From NCBI GenBank assembly GCA_024363285.1, contig AP024710.1, forward strand, positions 2,450,001 to 2,514,000: DNA of 64,000 bases. The letters run 5' to 3'. Under the pieces are notes generated by a model, which did no database searches, had not been told where the DNA came from, and was given only the letters and a program-made list of their open reading frames with translations. The first letter of the stretch is position 1. Each line of letters begins with the position of its first letter. The position numbers were made by a program, and so were the translations under genes. Below, piece after piece: positions 44,021-52,058 of the stretch. Source of the DNA: Leptolinea sp. HRD-7. Its GTDB lineage: Bacteria > Chloroflexota > Anaerolineae > Anaerolineales > Anaerolineaceae.

Positions 44021-44983
44021 TTACTTAAACATACTGCCCAGGGCAGAATGCATAATCCTGAAGCCCGCAGGCGCAAGCAACACGATCATCAATGAAGGGA
44101 AGATAAGCAAGGCCATCGGAATAAGCATTTTAATCGGCACTTTATGTGCTTCCTCTTCCGCAAGCTGACGGCGGCGGATACGCATCTGGTCAGATTGTAT
44201 GCGTAAAACCTTCGCGAGGCTCACACCAAGTTGTTCTGATTGGATAACCGCCGCCACAAAACTGGTCATTTCAGGAATACCTATACGTTCTGCCATAGTA
44301 CGCAATGCCTCTCGGCGGAGTTTGCCAAGCTGTACTTCGCGGATAGCCCGCGCGAATGCCAGACTTAATTCGGTCTCCCATTTTTCCGCTACTTTTGACA
44401 TGGCGGCATCAAATCCAAGGCCGGCTTCCACGCAGATCGTAAGAAGGTCAAGCGCATCCGGCATAGCTTTGCGTATATTATGTTGGCGGCGGCCTATTGC
44501 AGATGTCAATAGCATTTGTGGGATAAAGAAGCCAAGAACGGACATAGTAAGAACGATAAGAACAATCACACCCAACGACCAACTTACTCTGGCTACTGTA
44601 AACAACAGAAACATCATTCCGCCAAAGAAAACAAACGAAATGAATTGGAGTGCCATCATCATCGTCGGGTCAAGTTTGCCCGGACTACCGGCAAGCTCGA
44701 GTTTTTTCGCCGTATCCTGGAGCGCGTTTTGCGGTGTGAAGCGAATGGCGATTTCGCCCAATTTACGGGCGATCGGGTAAATCACACGTTCAGAAAAAGG
44801 CAGAGAGAGTTCAATCTTTTCGAGGTTGAGCACTTCCCCTGTAGTGGTCATTTCTTCCAAACGTTCTTGAAGAATTCGGCTGTTCTGATATGAAGGGTTG
44901 CGCAAACCAATCACGACCAGAACAATGGCGATAATAACTACAAGTCCAACTAAAACCAGCAAACCGATCATTATGGATGACAT
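44021..44983 (-). CDS. tadC: TadC-like type II secretion F-domain protein
   Basis: A 320-residue inner-membrane platform protein of the Flp pilus. One N-terminal helix and three later helices enclose the T2SF domain, with DALDLLTICVEAGLGFDAAM, REVQLGKLRREALRTMAERI, VAAVIQSEQLGVSLAKVLRI and QMRIRRRQLAEEEAHKVPIK (TadC signature). It is 22 bases after tadB and followed by comF. Confidence 0.92.
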   Translation of the reverse strand: MSSIMIGLLVLVGLVVIIAIVLVVIGLRNPSYQNSRILQERLEEMTTTGEVLNLEKIELSLPFSERVIYPIARKLGEIAIRFTPQNALQDTAKKLELAGSPGKLDPTMMMALQFISFVFFGGMMFLLFTVARVSWSLGVIVLIVLTMSVLGFFIPQMLLTSAIGRRQHNIRKAMPDALDLLTICVEAGLGFDAAMSKVAEKWETELSLAFARAIREVQLGKLRREALRTMAERIGIPEMTSFVAAVIQSEQLGVSLAKVLRIQSDQMRIRRRQLAEEEAHKVPIKMLIPMALLIFPSLMIVLLAPAGFRIMHSALGSMFK

Positions 44984-45005
44984 AGAACACTTCCTTTATT
45001 TTCGG

Positions 45006-45971
45006 CTAGACTTCAATTTCGCCCAATTTGTTCATCACCAGGTAACCAACAATGATCAATAAACCGCCAAGTCCGAGCGCGATATAACCGCAGGGAACAT
45101 TTTCTGCTTTAAAAAATTCCATCATGTATTCTCGGTTAAGCAAATAGAGCACACCAATCACAATCAGTGGAAGCAGGGAAAGAAACCGACCGGAATACAT
45201 TACCTGAGCTGTTAGAACGCGAATTTCACCTTTAATTCTTACGCGTTCGCGGATGGTGTAACTGATAGTATCCAAAATTTCCGCCAGATTACCACCGACT
45301 TCGCGTTGGACGTTCATGGCAGTAATACACAAATCAAGATCGTCGCTGGGGATACGGCGGAGAAGATTATCCAACGCTTTTTCCATCGTAATACCCAATT
45401 GCATTTCCTGAACTACACGGCGAAATTCATCGCAAATAGGCGGAGGGAGTTCGCGGCTCACCGCTTCCATAGCCTGAAGTGTGGAAAAACCGGCACGCAA
45501 ACCGTTAACCATCAGGTTCAGCATATCCGGTAATTGTTCGTCAAATTTCTGAAGACGTTTTCCCTGCTGGCTTTTCAGGTACATCCTGGGAAGGAAAGAT
45601 CCACCAATAGCGCCCAAAATACCCATAATAAGGCTCTGGCCAGAGAAGAACCATAAAACAAGACCTACACCAAATGCTGCAATGATTATGACGGCGATAA
45701 ATTCACCCGGTTTTAGTTTTAGATCTGCCCGGGCCAGTTCTTTGGCCAATCTATCGCCGCCTGATGATCCTTCAACGCGTTTATTGATCCAGTCAGTGAG
45801 TGGGGTAGCCGCTTGTTTTTTTAACTCTTCTTCCGCAACTTCTGTATCAACAAAGCGACCCAGACGCTCATCAACAATATCACGATCACTACGCACGGAA
45901 ACAATAATGCCTATTATCAAAAGCATTACCGAGACTGCCGCGCCTGCGATGAAGAAGACCATCAAACTCAT
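45006..45971 (-). CDS. tadB: TadB-like type II secretion F-domain protein
   Basis: A 321-residue paired platform protein for TadC. It has an N-terminal helix, two close helices, then the T2SF domain with DEQLPDMLNLMVNGLRAGFS, LQAMEAVSRELPPP, RRVVQEMQLGITMEKALDNL and AMNVQREVGGNLAEILDTIS. The segment MYSGRFLSLLPLIVIGVLYL forms the last helical part. TadB and TadC bind the motor ATPase TadA. It sits 50 bases from the ATPase gene. Confidence 0.92.
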   Translation of the reverse strand: MSLMVFFIAGAAVSVMLLIIGIIVSVRSDRDIVDERLGRFVDTEVAEEELKKQAATPLTDWINKRVEGSSGGDRLAKELARADLKLKPGEFIAVIIIAAFGVGLVLWFFSGQSLIMGILGAIGGSFLPRMYLKSQQGKRLQKFDEQLPDMLNLMVNGLRAGFSTLQAMEAVSRELPPPICDEFRRVVQEMQLGITMEKALDNLLRRIPSDDLDLCITAMNVQREVGGNLAEILDTISYTIRERVRIKGEIRVLTAQVMYSGRFLSLLPLIVIGVLYLLNREYMMEFFKAENVPCGYIALGLGGLLIIVGYLVMNKLGEIEV

Positions 45972-46021
45972 GGCATCATCCTCGATTCCACTGTATCAGC
46001 ATAATTTGCAAGGGTCAATTG

Positions 46022-47446
46022 TTATCTCCGGCCAATACCAAAGATTGATGTAGGGAGGACAATACCCGAAGCGCGTATCTTTTCTATAAACTTCGGAACA
46101 AGTCCGCTCGGGCGGAGCATACCAATGATCTGACCATTTTCGATGCCAGCCTGTTCGAACGTGAACAGGTCGGTAGTGGTAATAACGTCACCTTCCATTC
46201 CCAGCACTTCAGTCATATAGGTCACTTTACGTGTACCATCACGCATACGGTCCTGGTGAATAATCAAATCAATAGCCGATGAGACCTGTTCACGGATAGC
46301 GCGAACGGGCAAATCCATTCCGGCCATCAAAACCATGGTCTCAAGACGAGATAAGGTATCACGCGGACCATTGGAGTGAAGGGTAGTCATTGAACCTTCA
46401 TGACCGGTGTTCATGGCCTGCAACATATCAAGAGCGGCTTCATCACGAATTTCACCGACGATGATACGGTCGGGGCGCATACGAAGGGCATTAACCACTA
46501 ATTGACGGATAGTAATTTCACCTTTACCTTCAATGTTTTGCGGGCGGGATTCCATTGTAACTACATGTTCCTGCTGAAGCTGAAGCTCGGCCGCGTTCTC
46601 GATGGTAATAATCCGTTCATCACCGGGGATAAAACTCGAAAGCACATTGAGAAGAGTGGTTTTACCAGAACCAGTGCCGCCCGAAATAACGATATTCAGA
46701 CGGGCTTCTACACAGGCTTTGAGAAATTGCATGGCTTCTGGAGTGATAGAACCAAAACCAATCAATTGTTCAACGGTGATCGGTTTTTTAGAAAATTTAC
46801 GAATGGTAAGTACCGGACCAACAAGTGAGATTGGCGGGATGACGGCGTTCACGCGGGAGCCATCTGGAAGACGGGCATCAACATATGGGCTGGATTCGTC
46901 AATTCGGCGGCCGAGTGGTGATACGATACGGTCGATAATTCGCAAAACATGCTCATTCGATTCAAAAGTCACATTGGCTTTGATGATCTTCCCGCGCTTT
47001 TCCACATAGATGTGTTTCGCTCCGTTCACCATGATTTCCGTGATGGCCTCGTCATCAAGAAGGGAATCCAACGGACCAAAACCCAATAATTCTGCGCATA
47101 TTGATTCGTGTAAACGGATCTTTTCCGGGCGGGAAATGGTGATGTGTTCTTCCAGAATCATTTCATCTATTACGCGTTCAATGTTCTGGCGTAATTGTTC
47201 TTTTCGAGTCATATCTGTTGTCGGCTCAAGTGTCGACAGCAGTTTCATCTGGACGCGATTCTTAAAATCAGTTAACCCTTCTGCGGAACCAATAGTGGGT
47301 GTCATTGTTGACCGTTGAACAGACGCTACCGCCGGAGGGGGAGGAGTTGAACGCAACCCCTCATTGCTGCCTGATCCCGCAGAACCACTTTCTCTCGGGG
47401 GGGTATTTCCGGGTTCACCAGTATTGAATCGTTTTAATAAAGCCAT
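46022..47446 (-). CDS. cpaF: TadA/CpaF pilus motor ATPase
   Basis: A 474-residue secretion ATPase that drives Flp pilus assembly. After a Pro/Ser-rich head come the N-terminal domain ([20 protein letters not shown]) and the ATPase core. The core has Walker [16 protein letters not shown], an Asp-box-like [13 protein letters not shown], Walker B-like [20 protein letters not shown] and His-box [15 protein letters not shown]. All motifs appear intact. It is 30 bases after cpaE. Confidence 0.95.
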   Translation of the reverse strand: MALLKRFNTGEPGNTPPRESGSAGSGSNEGLRSTPPPPAVASVQRSTMTPTIGSAEGLTDFKNRVQMKLLSTLEPTTDMTRKEQLRQNIERVIDEMILEEHITISRPEKIRLHESICAELLGFGPLDSLLDDEAITEIMVNGAKHIYVEKRGKIIKANVTFESNEHVLRIIDRIVSPLGRRIDESSPYVDARLPDGSRVNAVIPPISLVGPVLTIRKFSKKPITVEQLIGFGSITPEAMQFLKACVEARLNIVISGGTGSGKTTLLNVLSSFIPGDERIITIENAAELQLQQEHVVTMESRPQNIEGKGEITIRQLVVNALRMRPDRIIVGEIRDEAALDMLQAMNTGHEGSMTTLHSNGPRDTLSRLETMVLMAGMDLPVRAIREQVSSAIDLIIHQDRMRDGTRKVTYMTEVLGMEGDVITTTDLFTFEQAGIENGQIIGMLRPSGLVPKFIEKIRASGIVLPTSIFGIGRR

Positions 47447-47476
47447 TTCTCAACCTCCAAAAATCGATCCACCCTG

Positions 47477-48715
47477 TTATTTCAAACCAGCCTGGGTATA
47501 CGCGCTATCATCCTGTTTGATGATTCTTTCCTTAACCAATGAGGCTAATTTCTGGAAACTCATACTGACAGGATGGGTGCGGCTTTCAATGTAAATTGGA
47601 ACGCCTTTATTGATGGATCGGATAACGTATGCTTCATCCATCGGGATTGTAAGATTTACAACCTGATTGAGGCGGTTCCCAACTTTTGCCGGATCGATAT
47701 GCATATTGCGGTCAAAACGGTTTAAGACAAACACGATCCTATCACGTTCAATGCCGCTCATATCTGCCAGGTTCAAGAACTGACTGCAATTCTTAATCGA
47801 TGCGATATCCGGAGTGGTTATCAGTACGATCACATCAGAAGTGGACAGGGCGGATTGAACAACATCTGAAAGATATGAAGATGTGTCAATGAGAATATAC
47901 TGGAACGACTGCCTCATCAAGTTCAGGAGTTTGACAAGTTGATCTCCATTGACCCGATCCACAAGATCCGGGCTGGGTGGAGGAGCCAGGATCTTGTAGC
48001 CAACGGTCTTTGGTTGAACTAATGACGCGGCAACTGTTTCAGGGTCAAGATCATCCGCTCGAACAGAAAGGTCAATAATTGAATTCTTGGGTTGTTCATT
48101 TAAGAAAACAGGAACGTCACCATATAAGAGACTGGCATCAACCAGGGCGACATTGGAATTCTCACCCTGAAGTGCCGCGGCAAGATTGGTGGCAATAGTT
48201 GTACAACCTGTCCCGCCTTTGGGACTGTAAACAACAATTATTTTCCCCAGTGTCATCTGGATGCTGCTATAGGGGAGAGAACCAGTCTTTCCGCTGACAC
48301 CCGGATACGCAATCAGTTTGTTCTTTTCTTCCTGAGCCATTGCGCCTGCGCGGTGGATAGCCGCCGTCAACTCGTCAATCATGGGCGGCTTCGAGATGAA
48401 ATCACGCGCGCCAGCCAACATGGCTTTCCGGTAATAACCGGGATCATCCTGTACCGACAATATAATGATCTGAGTGTAGGGTGTCTTCTTTCGTATAGCT
48501 TCAGTGGCTTCAATGCCGTTCATATCCGGCATGTTGATGTCCATTAACACCACATCAGGTTTTAACTGTTCGCACTGAGCAATAGCTTCAAGACCCGATT
48601 GTGCTCCACCAAGGACTTCAATCGTTGTGTCAAATTGCAGGAGACGGCGAACCGTCTCTCTGGTCTCTGCTATATCATCTACGATCAGCACCCGAATCTT
48701 CTCTTGCCCGGGCAT
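47477..48715 (-). CDS. cpaE: CpaE/TadZ-like pilus localisation ATPase with receiver domain
   Basis: About 412 residues. An N-terminal receiver domain (VLIVDDIAETRETVRRLL; phospho-acceptor in VVLMDINMPDMNG) is joined to a ParA/MinD-like ATPase that positions the pilus machine. The Walker A stretch is YSPKGGTGCTTIATNLA: the deviant signature Lys of KGG is kept, but the usual second Lys is Cys. ATG 48715 is used because AGGAG lies 5 bases upstream; an in-frame GTG is at 48721. It is followed by cpaF. Confidence 0.92.
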   Translation of the reverse strand: MPGQEKIRVLIVDDIAETRETVRRLLQFDTTIEVLGGAQSGLEAIAQCEQLKPDVVLMDINMPDMNGIEATEAIRKKTPYTQIIILSVQDDPGYYRKAMLAGARDFISKPPMIDELTAAIHRAGAMAQEEKNKLIAYPGVSGKTGSLPYSSIQMTLGKIIVVYSPKGGTGCTTIATNLAAALQGENSNVALVDASLLYGDVPVFLNEQPKNSIIDLSVRADDLDPETVAASLVQPKTVGYKILAPPPSPDLVDRVNGDQLVKLLNLMRQSFQYILIDTSSYLSDVVQSALSTSDVIVLITTPDIASIKNCSQFLNLADMSGIERDRIVFVLNRFDRNMHIDPAKVGNRLNQVVNLTIPMDEAYVIRSINKGVPIYIESRTHPVSMSFQKLASLVKERIIKQDDSAYTQAGLK

Positions 48716-48770
48716 AATCACTCCTGAAAACTAAATTCTTATCTAAATGATGCGTTTTCCTTTTTCCAAT

Positions 48771-49877
48771 TTACGGTATTGGCGTAGGCCGAACCGATGT
48801 TGTAACGGGCATGTTATCAAGCCTGGGCTCAACACCAAAGTTGGTCTTCGGCGGATTGGGAATGTTGTATGTTTGGAAAAGGTATTGAAGTGTTACCGCT
48901 TCAACAGCAGCAGGGTCAACATCGCCCGCTGAACGCAGTGCCAGAGAAATCTTGGCACCGGTCTGCTGCAAGTAATCAAGCGTGATCGCGTCCTGCGGTC
49001 GCACGATCAAAGTAATGATATCCGGCGCGGCCGGGGTAGCAGCGGATGCTTCTCCACCAGCATTTGGCTGAGCTGTTGGCTCTACGCCACTGGTTTTTGC
49101 CAGTTCGCTGGTGGGGAAATTCCCCATGCGCAGAATGATCGCGTCTTGAATGACCATTTGACTGACCAGACGTGGACGTTGAACTTCTGAAGGAACAACG
49201 TAGACTGGATGCTGCAGTGTTGCGTCAATTTCAACACGTCCCTGTTCGCCACCTTTATCGCCTATTGTCGCGGTCAAAGAACCCGGGTCACTTTCTGTGG
49301 CGCCATATTCCGGGATCACTTTTGCCAAATTGTTAGGCAGTTTCGACTGGGTATTCTGGTCAATATCCACAACCAGCATGGAAGCGATGATATTTACGTG
49401 ATCACCAACCACCGGTGCGAATGAGACCGCTGAAAGACGGTTGATAGGCATGGATACAGCTACATATCCCTTGGGGATCTGGAAGGCAGCGTAAGAACCT
49501 ACACCGGCCTGTCCTGTTACCAGCATGGCCTGTGTTATAGGCATACGAGGTTCAAGATCAAATTTTGCCTGTTTGTTCAAGACATCTTTGGGATTGGTAA
49601 AGAATGTACCTGGAACCAGATCTTTTTCTGGATATGCCAGTGTAGTAATTACACTTTCCGTAATTACGGATCCTCGTGGAATTTTCTGAGTAGTAATTAC
49701 AATACTGGTCATTTTTGCGCTGGGCGCGGGAGCGGCCGCCCCACCTGTCTGCTGAGTGCCGGGTGACAGTAATGAAGTGCCGCGTGAAAGGACAAAATAC
49801 GCCACACCGAGTATTGCTATGAGCACAAGGGCAATGACAATTATGATCAGCCCCCGTTGTTTTCCTCCACTTGCCAT
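48771..49877 (-). CDS. cpaB: CpaB/RcpC-like Flp pilus assembly protein
   Basis: 368 residues. An N-terminal membrane helix (LIIIVIALVLIAILGVAYFV) is followed by a SAF-type domain (VITTQKIPRGSVITESVITT) and the RcpC domain with AAFQIPKGYVAVSMPINRLS and APVVGDHVNIIASM. In diderms it links to the secretin CpaC; no secretin gene occurs here, as expected for a monoderm. The flp terminator lies between flp and this gene. Confidence 0.9.
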   Translation of the reverse strand: MASGGKQRGLIIIVIALVLIAILGVAYFVLSRGTSLLSPGTQQTGGAAAPAPSAKMTSIVITTQKIPRGSVITESVITTLAYPEKDLVPGTFFTNPKDVLNKQAKFDLEPRMPITQAMLVTGQAGVGSYAAFQIPKGYVAVSMPINRLSAVSFAPVVGDHVNIIASMLVVDIDQNTQSKLPNNLAKVIPEYGATESDPGSLTATIGDKGGEQGRVEIDATLQHPVYVVPSEVQRPRLVSQMVIQDAIILRMGNFPTSELAKTSGVEPTAQPNAGGEASAATPAAPDIITLIVRPQDAITLDYLQQTGAKISLALRSAGDVDPAAVEAVTLQYLFQTYNIPNPPKTNFGVEPRLDNMPVTTSVRPTPIP

Positions 49878-49996
49878 GTGGTCCTCCTACTGAACTTTGG
49901 GATGCGGTTTAATCTCCCACCGAAAAGAATTATAGTATAAAAATGATTCCATTAATTAAATTAAACGGAATTTTTGAATAATCCATCCCTTACAAA

Positions 49997-50029
49997 AAAG
50001 AAAAGCCCTGCAACTTCGGGCTTTTCTTT
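49997..50029 (-). terminator. Terminator between flp and cpaB
   Basis: AAAGAAAAGCCC pairs with GGGCTTTTCTTT around a 9-base loop, with TTTTTT after it on the minus strand. It lies 43 bases after the flp stop. Partial read-through would give high pilin and low machinery levels. Confidence 0.82.
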
Positions 50030-50071
50030 ACGTATTACTATGTAGAAAATGGAAACAACAATGGCTTTGAA

Positions 50072-50218
50072 TTAGATAGCCTGAACAACATTCGAGAAGA
50101 TACGGCCGATCGCGGGTCCGAGCAGGGCCAGGATGACGATAACGACAACAGCGACCAAAACGAGGATCAAAGCGTATTCAACCAAACCTTGACCTTTTTC
50201 TTTCGGGGCAAATAACAT
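50072..50218 (-). CDS. flp: Flp-type pilin prepeptide
   Basis: A 48-residue pilin: start MLFAPKEKGQGLVEYALILV, then a hydrophobic helix to LALLGPAIGRIF and end SNVVQAI. The class IV-b cleavage pattern G/xxxxEY is seen as G|QGLVEY. The leader is 8-9 residues. An ideal ribosome site (AAAGGAGGTG) lies 7 bases before the ATG, as expected for the most abundant protein of the locus. The pre-pilin peptidase (TadV) is not in this window. Confidence 0.95.
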   Translation of the reverse strand: MLFAPKEKGQGLVEYALILVLVAVVVIVILALLGPAIGRIFSNVVQAI

Positions 50219-50269
50219 GTTCTTTCACCTCCTTTCAAATCTAGATTAATGTTCTTCAACTACGAATAA

Positions 50270-50275
50270 TTATAG
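50270..50275 (-). promoter_or_regulatory. -10 element of the flp promoter
   Basis: A perfect TATAAT on the minus strand, 52 bases before the flp ATG. A weak -35 (CTTGCA at 17-base spacing) lies upstream. Confidence 0.55.
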
Positions 50276-50427
50276 AATGAAAGGTAAATAATGCAAGCGA
50301 AGAAAATTACAAACACCTTACAACAAATATCACTTTTTTCATCTGGCGGGTTTGCTTGTACCCATGTTTCTAACCCGCTATAATCCAATTGTCATTATTT
50401 TAAGTTGTCTTCAAATCGGAGGAACTA

Positions 50428-50943
50428 ATGAGCGACTTGTTTGATCAGGTTACCAACAGCCAGGATGTGGTAACAAAAATTTTGGCGAAAATCCCGGGTT
50501 TTGGTGGGTATATTGAACGGGAAAACCGCCGCGCGGCAGATAAGCTTTTGCGCGATACGGTGTCCAACCGTTTTGAAGAAATCTGGAAACGCATAAGTGC
50601 TCTTCAGACTGATCTCGTTAGCCAGGGAGCTATTGAGTATGTTGACGATTTAGAAGGCGCCGCTATCAAGTTTCGTCAGTTCATTGATCGCGTAAAAAAC
50701 GCGTCTTACGGTTATTCCGGTCTTTTCGATGCCGTGAAGATCAATGAAGCTGAACTTTTGAAGATTTATCAATATGATCTTGCGTTACTTGAAATGGCTG
50801 AAGAAGCCAATCGGGCAGTTGATACAGTTGAAGCATCCATCGGAACTGATGGATTGCCGGCAGCAATTCGCAACCTCAAATCCGTTGCAACTAAAGCCGT
50901 GGATGCATATAACCACCGTTCTGAAATTGTTCTTGCTCAATAG
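50428..50943 (+). CDS. Helical protein of unknown function upstream of SPFH gene
   Basis: A 171-residue soluble, mostly helical protein (MSDLFDQVTNSQDVVTKILA start; helices with heptad-like Leu/Ala spacing). There is no signal peptide and no catalytic motif. ATCGGAGG lies 6 bases before the ATG. It is 43 bases before the SPFH gene on the same strand, and the pair probably forms an operon. I do not recognise the family. Confidence 0.75.
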   Translation: MSDLFDQVTNSQDVVTKILAKIPGFGGYIERENRRAADKLLRDTVSNRFEEIWKRISALQTDLVSQGAIEYVDDLEGAAIKFRQFIDRVKNASYGYSGLFDAVKINEAELLKIYQYDLALLEMAEEANRAVDTVEASIGTDGLPAAIRNLKSVATKAVDAYNHRSEIVLAQ

Positions 50944-50986
50944 GTCCATCCAACTGGGATAATTTGATTGTTAATGGAGAAAAACA

Positions 50987-52039
50987 ATGGCTAGAATTTT
51001 TGATGTAGTTGAATATCCAAATGAGATGGCGGATGAAATTGTCCACCGGTTCCCAGAAGAAGGTATCGCGGACCTGCGGATTGGTAGTCAGATCATTGTT
51101 CGTGAGAGTCAACGTGTGGTTTTCTTCCGAGATGGGAAAGCCCTGGATACATTTGGGCCGGGACGTCATACTATTGTCACCGCAAACATCCCCAAGTTGA
51201 TTGATTTGATCGGCAAAGCTTTTAATGATCGTACACCATTTACGGCAGAGGTTTACTATGTTTCGACAAAGGAATTTGTCGATCGAAAATGGGGTACCCC
51301 GCAGCCGATCATCGTTCGAAATCCTGGTATGGGACTGGGTGTCGCCCTCTTACAGGGTTTTGGATCCTATAGTTTCTCGATCGCGGATCCTGTTCAATTT
51401 GTTACCCAGATTGTGGGTGCGCAGGCTTCTTACCGGATGTCGGATATTGAGAACCGTGTTCGCAATATGCTGCTCAGTAAATTGCAGGATGTACTTGGCG
51501 AAACCGCGGCAAAAAATAGTGTGGTACAGCTTATCGGGTTGACTGAAGAGATCGGCGCGGCTGTCCGGGCAAAGGCTCAAGACGATTTCGCGGCCATAGG
51601 GATGACGCTGAAATCCTTCTATATTGGGAACCTGAAGCCCTCTGAGAAATCAGCAGAAGAACTTCGTGCCATGGGTATGTTGGATATGGCAACATATACT
51701 CAACTTCAGGCAGCGGATGCCATGCGCGATGCCGCCCAAAACCCCGGAGGTGGCGCGGGACTTACGGCAGGGATCGGAGCCGGAATGGGAATTGGAAACA
51801 TTATGAACCAGGCACTTGCCGGAGGCATGAGTAATACCGCAAATGCCGGAACCGCAGCCGGTGCAGCAGCCGGGGCTGCCATGAGTGATGTGATGACACC
51901 GGCTGAGGCAGCCGCTGTTCTTCGCGTAGCGGAAGAAGATGTGATAGCTGCTATCACTGCCGGTGATTTGAAAGCCAAGAAGATTGGTAATGCTTACCGT
52001 ATCAGTAAAGAAGCGTTAGATGCCTTTTTGAAAGGCTAA
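50987..52039 (+). CDS. SPFH-domain protein with C-terminal helix-turn-helix
   Basis: 350 residues. An SPFH/YdjI-like domain (residues about 15-215: VVEYPNEMADEIVHRFPEEG, VVFFRDGKALDTFGPGRHTI, then FGSYSFSIADPVQFVTQIVG) is followed by a Gly/Ala-rich linker (about 235-295). The final 50 residues are an excisionase/MerR-like HTH_17 domain (MTPAEAAAVLRVAEEDVIAA, IGNAYRISKEALDAFL). Related proteins often end in a zinc ribbon instead. The gene ends 19 bases before IS copy 2. No membrane helix is seen. Confidence 0.85.
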   Translation: MARIFDVVEYPNEMADEIVHRFPEEGIADLRIGSQIIVRESQRVVFFRDGKALDTFGPGRHTIVTANIPKLIDLIGKAFNDRTPFTAEVYYVSTKEFVDRKWGTPQPIIVRNPGMGLGVALLQGFGSYSFSIADPVQFVTQIVGAQASYRMSDIENRVRNMLLSKLQDVLGETAAKNSVVQLIGLTEEIGAAVRAKAQDDFAAIGMTLKSFYIGNLKPSEKSAEELRAMGMLDMATYTQLQAADAMRDAAQNPGGGAGLTAGIGAGMGIGNIMNQALAGGMSNTANAGTAAGAAAGAAMSDVMTPAEAAAVLRVAEEDVIAAITAGDLKAKKIGNAYRISKEALDAFLKG

Positions 52040-52058
52040 ACGGAAAATCAAGGTTTTT

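Noticed and set aside
44199-44780. 193-codon frame antisense to tadC
   Set aside because: Basic, low-complexity shadow without ribosome site or family match.
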